In this document: positions 13,301 through 22,515 of the stretch, one piece after another
Position numbering within the stretch: the stretch's first letter is position 1
Layout: every line of letters starts with the position of its first letter
Assembly (NCBI GenBank): GCA_949130485.1
Contig: OX422192.1
Location: 5,950,085 to 6,014,084 of the forward strand
DNA length: 64,000 bases
Origin: Agelas oroides
Lineage: Eukaryota > Porifera > Demospongiae > Agelasida > Agelasidae
Reading direction: 5' to 3'
Notes under the pieces: generated by a model
Databases searched by the model: none
The model's input: the letters and a program-made list of their open reading frames with translations, nothing else
Told to the model about the DNA's origin: nothing
Position numbers and translations under genes: made by a program

Positions 13301-16300
13301 CATATATAAACATGAAAATTGCTAAAGGTAAAAAAATCCTTTGCATAATCTACAGGAGACAATAAAACATATGACACTTGTACATTTTTAAGGTAGGACA
13401 AACTTGAATCACAAATGAGCCTGATTCTGACTCACAAATAATTAATGAGGTGATGTGACCATGATAAATCCATTGGCTTGTTTACATTTTCCAATGGAAG
13501 CAACCTGAATTAACAAGGGGGTGTGTCCTTTTATTTCCCTTTATTGTGCTCTGTGGCACTTTGTAGTGTCCTGGTGGCACTTTCATGTGGCTGGTGGAAC
13601 TCTGAAGAAATTTTTTCTACACTTACTCTTTAAAACTATAGTGCAATTTTGGTTACATCACACTGCGTACTGCGCAGAAAAGATAGTCTCTCAATGGCAG
13701 GTGACATGCACATGGTGGCTGCTAGGCTTGGCTGTAAAAGGGCTATAGTTGGGACCAAGTAGGCCACTTCTGGCTGCATGGACAGGCTTAGAAAACACTA
13801 CTCCGACCTTGTAGGGGGTTCATTTCTGGCAAGGAAGGCTGCTTGGGCTCTGAATGGGGGTGTATGACAACCGTGAGTGCTGACTATTGGATGCTCGTTA
13901 ATGAGTGGGCAAGGTTGAGATCATTTATGGCTGATTAAAGCTGGAAGTGGATTTGGGTTCAGTTTTGGAGTCAGATCTTGGACGGAAAAGGGTTAAAAAG
14001 TATTAAAAACTATCTTGTTGAAAAGCTAAATGGAACAAAGCTTCTGATTTCAAGCTGCTAACAGCAAATTGTTTTATTTATATAAAATCCACAATAATGT
14101 AGAAGTTTTGGTCTGTTCAGATTTGCCCTAAGGACATTTCTACAGCCCCTCCAAGTGGCAAAGCAACTCAGATAAGAGGATTGTAGAAAAGCTGAGATTG
14201 GGAATGTAAAGATGCTTATCTGCATTTCTTTTGTCTAAGTTACCGAGGCGATACAGCTGATTTAACCTAGTCTTGATGAAGGAACTACTATAGCTCATTC
14301 TAAAGATATGTAAGGTTATGCTTTTTACTTTATTTATTATATACCTGCACCCTTCTGTATCACTGTCTCCACTGCTGGATGGAATCCAACATAGGCTGCA
14401 TAGGTCAGTGTGCCAGTTGCATCTAATAGTTTTCTCATTCTGTCATTATCTTGCACAAGTTTCTCTAGCTCATCAATGTAGCAGTGGAATGAGTGCTTAT
14501 CCTTCCCTGTAATGGCCTCCCTGAGTTTCTTCAGCAAGTCCTCCTAAAGGATGTGTACACGAGGCGCACATTTAAAATGCAGCAACTTACAGCAGCACTC
14601 ATCTAGATTCAAATGCAGCTGAGAGTGGACACATCCTGGGCCTCAGCTAAATTTACTACACAAAAGTTAGTGTGACGTGGTACAATGTATTACTACAAAA
14701 CCTTCTCAATAAATACAATTGATAGAGCTAGCAGTATGACACTAAAGTGTTAATTTCAGTGTCAGCAACACATCAACCATTTTAATAATGTGATACACTA
14801 GCGTTGCATATGTACTAGGCAGATGGAATGAGGATGAGCTTAATAATTTTAAGTGTGCATTTACTTTATGAGTGCATTTAAGGGTGACATCCGACAAAGA
14901 AGATACAGTAATTTGTAGTGTACGTACATGGAACCAAGTAGAAATGTCAATAGATTGCAGTGGGTTTGAATCCCAGCTGGATCCTGGATATTTTCTGTGG
15001 ATTTATTTCTCACTCTCTCAACAAAAACATCATCAAAATACTACCTTAGTTCATGAAACTGTAGTGAACAAAATGAGTCACCACACACTTGAGTGTGCAT
15101 AGGCACACACACCTACCAATCAGTGTTGTAATGGTAACTGTTAACTGGAATTACGCTGTAGTTGATTACTTATTCCATTTAACTCAATAACAGCAAATAT
15201 CATCACATGCTTTCCCAGGAATCAGTTTATGCTGTAAGCAATTCCAAAATAGCATGATTACCAAAAGTTACATGGCAAAGTTGTGTAACGTGTCCTGTCA
15301 TCTAAAATTGTTGGTGGTATGGGTATGATGCTTCAAAAGAATTAGAGACTCAATTAAATTTGAAAGTGCTTTGACTGAATTGTCTCCAGGTAAATTCCTC
15401 CATCTAGTAAGAAATAATTACAGCTGGAATTGTACATATTAATTTACCAAACAGTTTGTTCTGCTTGCAATTACTTCTAAATTTAAGCCATATTTCTTGT
15501 AATTAATTGTTGTAATGTACTGCTTCTACTTCCAACTTAATGATTACATTAGGAAATTAATTGACTGCAACACAGCTACCAGTCATCTTCAAATTATAAA
15601 ACTGCTTCGTGAAACATGTCAAACTGAATAACAGCAGTAGTTCATCTGTCATGGTGCTGTTTCACGTGGTCAATAGTCTGGGTTAGATGCATTTCAATTT
15701 TGTGAGTGATTTTTAGATTTTCTTGCATGCTCCCTGACCATTTCACTGATGATGACAAAAACAAAGTTCTGCTGAAACAGACAAGGGCGTAGGAATAGGG
15801 GGGCTAGGGGGGCTGTAGCCCCCCCCCCCCCCCCCCCCCCCCTTCACAACCACAGGGAGGGGGGCTTATCCCCCCTCCTTCACTGTATTTGTATAGGTAC
15901 TCACCATTTTATGTGCCATGTACTCCTTGTCTTATCCTAATCCTTGTCTTTGAACTTTACCCGTAGGATTGTCCCAATCGTGGTCTCCCGCGCAGAGAGC
16001 GGATCCAAAGGCGAGTTTTTCACTAATTAGTGGGTGTGGTTGAAAAATTTTTCGCCACGCGCTTGGCACATGGTATCTTTTACCAACACTACTAAACCTT
16101 AGCCCCCCCCCCCCCCCTCCCTACTAAATACCCTTTCCTACCCCACTGGAAACAGATATGTGGTCATTTGCTTGTAACCTTCGTAGCATGTAACTATGAT
16201 AAAAAGTTACAAATATCTGTCCAGTAGAAACAATTATGACCACTGTTTGGCTATTTTAGCAGTTACTATAAGAAGTTACTAATCACTGAGGGCATTCCAA

Positions 16301-19035
16301 GGTTGAGGATGCTTGAGGAATTGGTAATACTTAGAGATAGTTTTTTGTAGACACCATGAACACCTAAACTAGCAAACAAGCTGCAAATAGTATAGTAAGC
16401 ATGAGTTTCATGCATGCTAAGGTCATTCAAAGCAAAGAAGATAAAGAGAAAGTTTAGAAGAAACAACAAGAATGCAGGAAAGAAGTGGTAACTATGTTTA
16501 TAAAGACCATTATAGACATCGAAAAAGGGGTTTGAGCTTGTTCACCCATGCAGAAAAGGTCTGTATGACTTCCACTGTTGGTAATGTACTGGTGGGAACA
16601 ATAAACCCTTAAGGGTGTTCTACCAGCCAGGAAGACATAGTGCCCTGCAGGGTTCTAGGACACACTCCATGAGGTGAAAGGACACAATGAAGGCGAGTGC
16701 CAAGACAAAGCAGAAGATTATGGCATGGCTGAGCTTAGCAACTGAAAGGAATCGAGTGTAGCCAGTACTTAACTGCATAGTCTCATTGCAATTTTACACT
16801 TGCAACTGAAGATTATGATCAGTCCGGCTATCAACCAGATGTAAATTGGGAAGGCAAACTCTAGCCAATCCTTTGCATAGGCAACACGCTACTGTAGACC
16901 AAGGTATATAAAGACAGCAAGTCCTTTTTATTAGTAGCTGCAAAATTAGCCTCATTTTTAAAGCGCGCCTGGTGCACACCGTTTGTGCATGCGCTTAATT
17001 GCCATGGAATTCAATTCCATGGAAACAGTGTTCGTACGTGTACATACGTACATATACTGGTGACATCAAACTTGCCGTGTTGAATACACCATTGATGTGT
17101 CAGTTGGCGTTCTGTTCGACTGAGTTTTATATTGCACTGTTCTATGCCTTCTGATAGCTGGGTACCTCGAGATAAAGATCAAGAAAGAACAGGTTGCCTT
17201 CAATCACTGCGTTTAGCGAGGAAACATACCTTTATGCGGTTATCCACCAATTTCAAAAGTCGATTCCTACCACTGCCTGCCACACACTTCTCTTTGTATC
17301 TGACAGTATAAAACTAGGCAGAGCACGTAGCAGTGATGTTTATAGTGTCCTAAAAAAACGCTTGGGTAATTTTTATGATGAGTTGTGCTATTCACGTGAA
17401 CCGTTGTTTGTCATAATATTAGTACATGCACCTAATTCTGCCATGTGGCCTTTGCTATAATTGGGCGCATGCGGGAACAGTGTAAACCAGGCGCTCCTCC
17501 TTCCCCTCCGCGCTTGGGAACGAGGCTACTCCAAAACACGCAGATCTGTTTTATATTCACAATGTTGGCGTAGAAGACGGGGTCGTTTATCGTTTCTCCT
17601 TAAACAATAAGATTGTACACACTCAATAAAATGACATGTATAAGTCCAAAACTAACCACCACAAAAAGGTACAGATTTGAGTAATGGAGACACTTCCCAG
17701 GTCAAGACTGAGTCCATTTAGACACTAACCACAGAGGATACTGCGATGGAATGCACTCTGTTCAACTGTGCTGCTTAGTCATATGTTCACATCTTTGAGC
17801 ATGCAGTAAATAAAATGTGCAGCAGAATGGATTTTAACTGCTTAGCATGAGGAATGGTCAATATCTGCATTCATTTGCCTTGTTTTAATATGTGAATTAC
17901 TGCATCATTCGTTGTACCCTTGCCAATGGCTTAGGTTGCCTTGCTTGACTTCCAAGTGAACTAATCAATTTTTCAAATTGGTTTTATGGTCATAAAAATA
18001 GGCTCTGTGTAAAGGCTGGACTTTTGGTCTGGACTATGGACTGAAATTCGGAATAAACAACTCCACATCGACTGTTTTCTTCTGAGAATCACTGCCTTGG
18101 CTAAAGCAGTGGTTCTGCTGCTCTCTATGTATGTATTAATGTTGTGTAAGTGTTACTTGTTAGTCAGCATCTAGTTACCTGAGTCCAAGAGAGCAGACTG
18201 AGCATGAAAATGCATTTCAGAATTGTGCCATTCAAGGCTTAACTCTGTTCTCATATATACAGTGGAAAACACCAAGACACATTTGAAGACCTCTGTTGAT
18301 TCTGATATTCAGTGAGGCTGAACAAAGCTAGACATAGCGTCACAGGCACTGAACAATCACTAGCATCTTTAATTAGGCTTGAAAAAATGCTCTTGTCCAT
18401 TCAGTCACATTACGAGAACTTACAATGCTCTCGGATAAAGTATAATTATGATCTTTAAACAACAGTTTGAGACACTGAGATTACGAGATTGCCAATGTCA
18501 AGCGAGCATCAGTCCAAATATTGGTCCAAATTTCAGTCCATAATCTAGTCCATAGTCCATTCGACGAGTCCATGCAGTCTAGAGTCTATAGTCCAGCTTT
18601 TAAAATGACCCTTAAAGAGAATTAGGGCAACTTAAAGTCTAATCAGCAGTATGGAGTATAGTTTCACCACTCACCCCTTTCTTATTTTTGATGGTGATGT
18701 CAGCCCATCTTTTAACAAGGTCTTTCAATATGTTCACATGGCCACCTTCAGCTGCCCCAGTCAGTAGACAATACTGATTTGGAGAAAGAGCACAGTCAGC
18801 TTTCTTTCCATTATTTCCAAGTAGCTTGTCAACCATCAGAAGGTCAGCTTCAAAAATTTCAGCTTCTGAATTTTATATTAAGCAAGTAGAAAAATTTGTC
18901 AGATCAGCTATCAATAGGAAGAATGTCGGTAACTACTTGAGGATTGGAATTAAAATGAAGGACAGGTAACTTGTCTGCAACAGACACACCATGGCTTCTA
19001 GGGAGACTGTCGTTCTCTTTAGGCATGTTAGGCAT
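4195..19035 (-). CDS. TRPA-like gene, ankyrin-repeat half (spliced, continues off the left edge)
   Basis: A multi-exon gene read right to left. Exons, in transcript order: candidate first exon 19,035-18,990; then 18,865-18,675; 14,543-14,345; 11,241-11,189; 10,419-10,321; 7,847-7,746; 6,782-6,681; 5,571-5,435; 4,301-4,195. From 18,865 on, every boundary is GT/AG and every codon phase matches the next exon. The product has an N-terminal helical region and a run of ankyrin repeats with TPLHLA / TPLHWA signatures. It ends in a segment (WVEMLKSSDNKFTTPMRGLI) like the last ankyrin-to-linker part of TRPA channels. In that family six membrane segments follow; they would lie off the window. Introns are filled with repeats and transposons. 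TRPA identity is inferred from the last exon and from the TRPA-like gene at 56-60 kb. Confidence 0.75.
4302..5434. other. Intron of the ankyrin gene
   Basis: No gene is seen besides the flanking exons. Sequence at about 4,820-5,430 recurs in diverged form at about 29,080-29,660, for example TCAGTCTTGCAAAACCAGAC and GTAGCAAGTATCCTTAC, marking this intron as part of an older segmental duplication. Confidence 0.6.
5435..5571 (-). CDS. Ankyrin-gene exon: one ankyrin repeat plus start of next
   Basis: 137 bp with acceptor TTGTAG|GGA and donor ACAA|GTAAG. It encodes GTPLHWACAGGDVETVEYFL, then EKGADPTAKDKDCQTPISWA. A diverged copy of this exon and its intron flanks is at 29,663-30,247, where a DNA transposon splits it. 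Phase 0 at the start and phase 2 at the end match both neighbours. Confidence 0.85.
6091..6504. mobile_element. MITE-like element with TACYGTATTTCTT inverted ends
   Basis: About 0.4 kb between inverted ends TACCGTATTTCTT (6,091) and the complement of TACTGTATTTCTTAGATTAG (to 6,504), with TA on both sides. Internal text repeats the motif GGCTACTATTCGAGGG. A second copy lacking its left end is at 7,212-7,565, inside the tandem duplication. TA flanks suggest a Tc1/mariner-type mechanism, but the superfamily is not settled. Confidence 0.65.
6146..7200. repeat. Tandem duplication, copy 1 (contains an ankyrin exon)
   Basis: About 1,055 bp repeated directly at 7,212-8,314 with roughly 97% identity by eye. 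It holds most of the TACYGTATTTCTT element, the ankyrin exon 6,681-6,782, and the left part of an AGCCTCG-ended element that begins near 6,947. The main difference is extra sequence in copy 2, including a longer G run. Confidence 0.9.
6681..6782 (-). CDS. Ankyrin-gene exon: single repeat, duplicated copy 1
   Basis: Exactly 102 bp (34 codons), phase 0 at both ends, with donor GGG|GTAAGTG. It encodes YTPLHLASVGGHVNIVRCLV then DKEADINIKDDKFG. It is nearly identical to the exon at 7,746-7,847 and lies in a tandemly duplicated block. A symmetrical phase-0 exon coding one repeat can be added without disturbing the frame. Confidence 0.88.
7212..8314. repeat. Tandem duplication, copy 2 (contains an ankyrin exon)
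   Basis: About 1,103 bp, the partner of 6,146-7,200. It carries the exon 7,746-7,847, a poly-G run near 7,987-8,004, and a small extra stretch near 8,065-8,130. The AGCCTCG-ended element is complete only here (8,025-8,518), so copy 1 was formed with one end cut off inside it. Confidence 0.9.
7746..7847 (-). CDS. Ankyrin-gene exon: single repeat, duplicated copy 2
   Basis: 102 bp, phase 0 both ends. It encodes CTPLHLASVRGHVNIVRCLV then DKEADINIKDDKLG, differing from the exon at 6,681-6,782 at only a few codons (Y/C, G/R, F/L). Flanking intron sequence is duplicated too, so the pair arose by segmental duplication, not exon convergence. Confidence 0.88.
8025..8518. mobile_element. AGCCTCG-ended MITE, full copy
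   Basis: About 494 bp. The left end runs AGCCTCGTTCCCAGGCTC and later CACACTGTTTGCGCATGC; the right end is an inverted, slightly longer version ending in GGCTGTTGTGCAGGGG and AGCTTCCCAGGC on the minus strand. No clear target duplication. Related elements are at 16,948-17,527 and, as short hairpins, at 12,491, 37,910 and elsewhere. Confidence 0.65.
8900..9240 (-). mobile_element. Fossil tyrosine-recombinase fragment (DIRS-like or Crypton-like)
   Basis: The minus strand carries pieces resembling the C-terminal part of eukaryotic tyrosine recombinases: NEKQNRLFLAVGRLHKPI in one frame, and a stretch with CSSILAKWLKSLLDMGGI in another, matching the family pattern of a PHKPV-like block, TIARWLK and then aGI. 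It is broken in several places and old. Whether the parent was DIRS-like or a Crypton cannot be told from this piece. Confidence 0.5.
9515..9545 (-). ncRNA. Candidate hammerhead-ribozyme core 1
   Basis: On the minus strand CTGATGA is followed by a stem-loop (GGGCCACT, GTAT, AGTGTCC) and then GAAAC. This is the conserved CUGANGA - stem II - GAAA core of hammerhead ribozymes. Helices I and III were not convincingly closed by eye. Penelope-like elements are known to carry hammerheads in their terminal repeats, and a Penelope-like fragment exists at 28 kb. Confidence 0.4.
9884..9913 (-). ncRNA. Candidate hammerhead-ribozyme core 2
   Basis: The minus strand reads CTGATGA, T, then GACTG-GAGCATT-CAGTC as a perfect 5-bp stem II, then GAAAC and a short CCTT/AAGG pair that could be stem III. 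This is the best hammerhead-like core in the window. The helix I match is poor. Confidence 0.42.
10160..10189 (+). ncRNA. Candidate hammerhead-ribozyme core 3
   Basis: Plus-strand CTGATGA, then CAGCTG-GAGAATT-CAGCTG, then AAC. It is homologous to the core at 9,884-9,913 but stem II has changed on both sides, so pairing is kept. The GAAA box reads GAAC here, which would weaken catalysis. Confidence 0.35.
10321..10419 (-). CDS. Ankyrin-gene exon: single ankyrin repeat
   Basis: 99 bp (33 codons), phase 0 at both ends. It encodes RTPLHWAADRGDVHTVRCLS then DKGADINIKDSVG. Its donor and intron start (GGG|GTAAGTGAG) resemble those of the 6.7 and 7.8 kb exons, as does the adjoining intron text (GGTAGGGTGACTGG versus GGTCAGGTGACTGG). 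All three seem to descend from one exon-intron unit. Confidence 0.85.
11189..11241 (-). CDS. Ankyrin-gene short linker exon
   Basis: 53 bp with acceptor TTTTAG|AT and donor AAG|GTGAGT. After completing a split aspartate codon it encodes VNAMSALPEDPEDSDRK, an acidic linker between the helical N-terminal part and the first canonical ankyrin repeat. Its phases (1 in, 0 out) fit the exons at 14.3 and 10.3 kb. Confidence 0.7.
11316..12145 (-). mobile_element. Helitron-like element A
   Basis: About 830 bp on the minus strand. The 5' end is TTGGGGCGAGCGTGAGC followed by GAGCCCCACACTAGTG (12,145). The 3' end is GCTCACGCTCGCCCC, a small hairpin AATGT-TCT-ACATT, then CCCCTAG followed by T (11,316). 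A 3' hairpin ending in CTAG before T is the Helitron signature; the shared GGGGCGAGCG block near both ends gives asymmetric inverted repeats as in Helitron2/Helentron types. It has no recognised protein and holds a 46-bp hairpin at 11,598. Confidence 0.6.
11598..11643. mobile_element. 46-bp hairpin insertion with 7-bp target duplication
   Basis: CATAGATGCTATATTCCAA, an 8-nt centre, and the near-complement TTGGAATATAGTATCTATG make one hairpin with a single mismatch. It is flanked by GTTATAG on both sides (11,591-11,597 and 11,644-11,650). The whole insertion is just the hairpin. Confidence 0.7.
12491..12577. mobile_element. AGCCTCG-ended short hairpin element
   Basis: 87 bp with inverted arms AGCCTCGTTCCCAGGCC ... 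TCCAGCTTTCC and GGAAAGCTGGGCAGGACCTG ... GAGCGAGGCT. A miniature of the 8,025-8,518 family. No clear target duplication. Confidence 0.65.
12860..13153 (+). mobile_element. Helitron-like 3' end, fragment E
   Basis: Matches the 3' third of the element at 51,421-53,336 (shared GGCATATGTGATACC, ATCCTGCTGTGTGCCATGA-like text). It ends GCTCAGGCTCGCC, hairpin AATGATGATCATT, then GACTAG followed by T. The 5' end was not located. Confidence 0.5.
13154..14340. other. Intron, no feature recognised
   Basis: Between exons 11,189 and 14,345 of the ankyrin gene. AT-rich sequence with no protein family, RNA gene or clear repeat seen; open frames here are short and unlike any known domain. Confidence 0.5.
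14345..14543 (-). CDS. Ankyrin-gene exon: helical region and degenerate repeat
   Basis: 199 bp with acceptor CTTTAG|GAG and donor CAG|GTATAT. It encodes EDLLKKLREAITGKDKHSFH, then a charged helical stretch, then LTYAAYVGFHPAVETVIQKG, which looks like an ankyrin repeat with a worn first helix. It ends in phase 1, matching the next exon at 11,241. Confidence 0.78.
15782..16148. mobile_element. hAT-like non-autonomous DNA element with poly-C
   Basis: 367 bp flanked by a perfect 8-bp duplication GAAACAGA (15,774-15,781 and 16,149-16,156). The ends are CAAGGGCGTAGGAA and the complement of CAGTGGGGTAGGAA, close to the CAGTGGCGTAG ends of the element at 1,117. Long C runs lie near both ends (about 15,820-15,842 and 16,102-16,117). 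Confidence 0.85.
16948..17527. mobile_element. AGCCTCG-ended MITE, second long copy
   Basis: About 580 bp, left end AGCCTCATTTTTAAAGCGCG and GTGCATGCGC, right end an inverted version with AGCCTCGTTCCCAAGCGCG and CCCGCATGCGC. It contains an 88-codon plus-strand frame (17,194-17,457) of unknown meaning and a 21-bp palindrome at 17,002. Confidence 0.6.
17002..17022. repeat. 21-bp perfect palindrome
   Basis: CCATGGAATT, one central C, then AATTCCATGG. It lies in the left part of the 16,948-17,527 element. Confidence 0.8.
18001..18606. mobile_element. Possible MITE built of AGTCCA repeats
   Basis: Left end AAAGGCTGGACTTTTGG then GGACTATGGACTGAAATT; right end the inverse, with AATTTCAGTCCATAATC and AGTCCAGCTTTT. 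The right end repeats AGTCCA many times (18,510-18,598). No target duplication was identified. It lies just upstream of the ankyrin exon at 18,675. Confidence 0.4.
18675..18865 (-). CDS. Ankyrin-gene exon: N-terminal helical segment plus ankyrin repeat
   Basis: 191 bp with acceptor AATTCAG|AA and donor GGG|GTGAGT. It encodes EIFEADLLMVDKLLGNNGKK, then a repeat with CLLTGAAEGGHVNILKDLV and ADITIKNKKG. The histidine-containing GGHVNIL...ADI.IKN pattern is ankyrin-type. Its end phase 0 fits the exon at 14,543. Confidence 0.8.
18990..19035 (-). CDS. Candidate first coding exon of the ankyrin gene
   Basis: A minus-strand ATG at 19,035 opens MPNMPKENDSLPRSH and reaches a GTGTGT donor in phase 1. 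That is exactly the phase needed by the next exon, giving H-E-A-E across the junction. The donor is weak and there are alternatives, and no promoter element was recognised. A fold-back element begins 160 bp upstream, which makes a gene start near here plausible. Treat as a proposal. Confidence 0.35.
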
Positions 19036-19233
19036 GTTTCTTGCATTGACGCACTTCATATGAATGATGTAACAGGGTCTAAGCCGCATGGCTGTAGTAA
19101 GCGGGGGTTAGTTGGGTTTTCGCCCGACCACTTTTTCTGAGACTAACCATGCACATGCGCACTTTGTACGTTAGATCAGACCTTATGCAATTGTAGTCTC
19201 GTGCCCAGCCGTCCATGCCTCCCGGTGGAGAAC

Positions 19234-19680
19234 GTCTGGTGGTTTGATTTAAATTTCTTGTCACTAACACCTTTCTCATCAATGTGGGATGAGCAATCAA
19301 ATCGCAGAACGCACAATTAAAGGTCGCTATGTCATTGAAGTGCAAAATGGCCGCCTCGATTTTATTCCGAGGTTTGCAATTTTTATGTGGAAGAGAGAAC
19401 TCTATGTATCAGCGCTCTGTTCATTTAAGAACTGGGCTACAACCAACCTACTTCCGAACAAGCTCAGGCGGTTTGCGAGTTCATGTGAGTGAAGGATGTC
19501 GCTAGCTGCTCCTTTCACTAGCTTCGATGGTTAGGAAACGTTGTTGACTGCTTGAAGGTAAGGCTACACAACCAATCGAGCAGCAAGCAGAGAACAGGTC
19601 TGATAATTGCATTCTTGGCAATAATTATTTAGTTCACCGGACACGCCTTCGTGACAAGAATTCAAATCAAACCACCAGAC
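19234..19680. mobile_element. MITE nested in the left arm of the fold-back
   Basis: About 447 bp with inverted ends GTCTGGTGGTTTGATTTAAA and the complement of GTCTGGTGGTTTGATTTGAA. The right arm of the fold-back lacks it, which gives an empty site (CCGGCGGAGAGATAGTGC). Confidence 0.8.
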
Positions 19681-20651
19681 CAGAGGAGGTAGTGCAAGTA
19701 TACGGATTTTGTATACGTACATTACATCTTCCGGTGATATCCGTTACGATAATCGGAGTTATGCGGTTGTCGTACAACAAAAGAGTTGTGCCAGACGGCA
19801 GATTTCGGCACCATTTGTTCCAAGCTGTGTTTATGCGAACGACCTATCCTTCAAGACATGTGTATTTCAGGTGGTCATGGGTCCATGCAGCTGTTGAGAT
19901 CGCTGTTACTGCTCCCGTCGGTATGTGAGAACGCTGTAAAAGCCGGGTCCAGCTTGAAGCCTCTGAAATTGGTGAGATTCAAGCGCCCATAGCGCATGAA
20001 CGCAGGGCGCTATCAAGACCGGACTTGTACCAGATTAAAGATCTGTTTGTGTGCTTTCTGAAAATCCTACATGATGTTGTGACATCCCCATTAGATTTGG
20101 AGCTATAAGCCCGTGAAGTTAACCATGTTTTGTGGTTTTGGTGCGCATGGGTAAGTTTGTCCAATCGTATCTCCTGAACCCTACCACCTATGGACATGAG
20201 ACTTGAACCATTCGATGCAGCAAAGATTGAAGTTTATAAGGGTATGTAAAAGTAGTGTTACATCCCCATCAGATATGGAGCTGTGAGCCCGTGAAACATT
20301 TTTCATGATTTTGATGCACATGGGTAAATTTGTGTGACTGTATCTCTTGAACCCTTCCTTCTACAGACACGAACCTTGTACCATTGGATACAGCAAAGAT
20401 TGAGGTTTATGAAGACGTGTTCAAGCATAGTGACATCCTCATTGCAATTGGAGCTGTGAATCCTTGAAGTAAACCATGTTTCATGGTTCTGTATGCATTG
20501 GTAATTTTGTGTGACCATATCTCCTACAACTTAAAGACATGGAACTTGTACTGTAGGACACAGCAAGCAAATTTGTATTTGTAGTATGCCTCTGAACATC
20601 CATACACTGAATTGCATCTAATAAGCTAATATGTTTCTACAAGAGCGCATT

Positions 20652-20892
20652 TTATTATACGTTCTTGGCTTCTATGATTGGACGCAGCAAGGACTAAGCA
20701 CAATAAGGAATTTAGCCGAACCCAGGACACCTCTGGCTTGGGCCACCAGTGCTCTGCCACTGAGCCACGATAGCCAGACAGTTCGACTCCTGGCCCTTTC
20801 ACTTCCTCTATTTTCGCTTCATAACATCTAAATTCCTTTATTGTGCTTAGTCCTTGCTGTGTCCAATCATAGAAACCAAGAACGCATAATAA
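20652..20892. repeat. Inverted arms around a tRNA-derived SINE-like unit
   Basis: Arms of about 60 bp (CGTTCTTGGCTTCTATGATT ... GGACTAAGCACAATAAGG) recur inverted at 20,829-20,892. Between them the minus strand holds a tRNA-like segment, described separately. The whole lies in the loop of the 3.3-kb fold-back. Confidence 0.7.
20715..20780 (-). repeat. tRNA-derived SINE-like unit
   Basis: The minus strand has an A-box-like TGGCTCAGTGGCAGAGCA and, 30 bases on, CCTGGGTTCGGC as a B box. It matches the units at 33,127 and 53,954. It does not fold into a normal tRNA, so it is read as a SINE head rather than a working tRNA. Confidence 0.6.
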
Positions 20893-22515
20893 TCACCAAA
20901 CATTGCCAGTTGCAGTCAGAGCAAAAATTGCTTTTCAATAGTGTAGTAACACACAATGAGAGATTGATGTTTCTTGCTTAAAGTACTGTTATGTATTACA
21001 GGCTTGTATGCTGACATAAATGTATGTCAGGTGACAGATGGGTCAGCCTAAGTCAGTGTATCACTAGCCTTGAGCATGTTCCTATCTCGTTTAAAGTGTT
21101 CCAGTAAACAAAATATTCGGTTTAAATGTTCAGAGGTGTACAATCCTAAGTGCATGTTTGGGCTCATTAAGCACATGTACACTATGCTCAAAATTGTCTA
21201 ATTATGTTATTCCGTAATTCCTAAATTTTTACTGATTGTGCTTTAATTATGCTCACGAAATATTGGTCTTTCTTCAATATACAATAGAACTGTGCAAAAT
21301 ACAGATGACTGAATCTCGTTAGTGACGGCAACGAATAGTCATGCAAGCCACACCTTTTGCAGAGAGTGTGGCTTGTGTGACTAAGTGACAAACTCCTACA
21401 AAACTCAGACTCAGTGGACATAGATGCAAGCTGTTGATCACTGGATTTACCGTTGGCTGAGGCGGAACTCTTGTTGTAGTCAAGTCAGCAACTAGTGACT
21501 AATGACTTTACAAGAGCATGTGTAGCCTCTTCGTAAAATCATTTTATTATGCACTAAATTTTATGTATTATGCTCCGGGTTTTAAGAATTATGCTTGTTC
21601 GCTCAAGGCTACTAATTATGATGCCAGCATACTGTACACCTCCCTGGGGTTCATGCCAAGTCATTTGCATGTCCTTGCTGTGTCCAACAGTACAAGTTCC
21701 ATGTCCACAGTTAATAGGGTTCGGGAGATATGGTCACACAGAATTACCAATGCGTACATACCAAAACCAATGGTACAAGGTTCGTGTCTGTAGAGGGAAG
21801 GGTTCAAGAGATACAGTCACACAAATTTACCCATGTGCATCAAAATCATGAAAAATGGTTTATTTCACGGGCTCACAGCTCCATATCTGATGGGGATGTA
21901 ACACTACTTTTACATACCCTTATAAACTTCAATCTTTGCTGCATCGAATGGTTCAAGTCTCATGTCCATAGGTGGTAGGGTTCAGGAGATACGATTGGAC
22001 AAACTTACCCATGCGCACCAAAACCACAAAACATGGTTAACTTCACGGGCTTATAGCTCCAAATCTAATGGGGATGTCACAACATCATGTAGGATTTTCA
22101 GAAAGCACACAAACAGATCTTTAATCTGGTGCAAGTCCGGTCTTGATAGCGCCCTGCGTTCATGCGCTATGGGCGCTTGAATCTCACCAATTTCAGAGGC
22201 TTCAAGCTGGACCCAGCTTTTACAGCGTTCTCACATACCGACGGGAGCAGTAACAGCGGTCTCGATGTGTCGACCCTTGACCACCTGAAATACACGACTT
22301 GAAAGATAGGTCGTTCGCATGAACACAGCTTGGAACAAATGGTGCCGAAATCTGCCGTCTGGCACAGCTCTTCCGTTGTATGACAACCGCATAACTCCGA
22401 TTATCATAACGGATATCACCGGAAGATGTAATGTACGTATACAAAATCCGTATACTTGCACTATCTCTCCGCCGGGGGGCGTGGACGGCTGGGCACGAGA
22501 CTAACTAAGTTAACA

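Larger units (their letters stand above)
19196..22502. mobile_element. 3.3-kb fold-back element
   Basis: Ends TAGTCTCGTGCCCAGCCGTC and its complement. Left arm about 19,683-20,575 pairs with right arm about 21,676-22,468; the text agrees closely in inverse order (CGGATTTTGTATACGTACAT, AGTTTATAAGGGTATGTAAA). Each arm holds about three direct copies of a 175-bp unit with CAGCAAAGATTGA.GTTTAT. The left arm is interrupted by another element at 19,234-19,680, and the 1.1-kb loop carries a SINE-like hairpin. Mirror-image open frames in the arms are not genes. Confidence 0.85.

Noticed and set aside
15750-15790. A further CTGATGA...GAAAC hammerhead-like core
   Set aside because: No stem II can be drawn between the two boxes.
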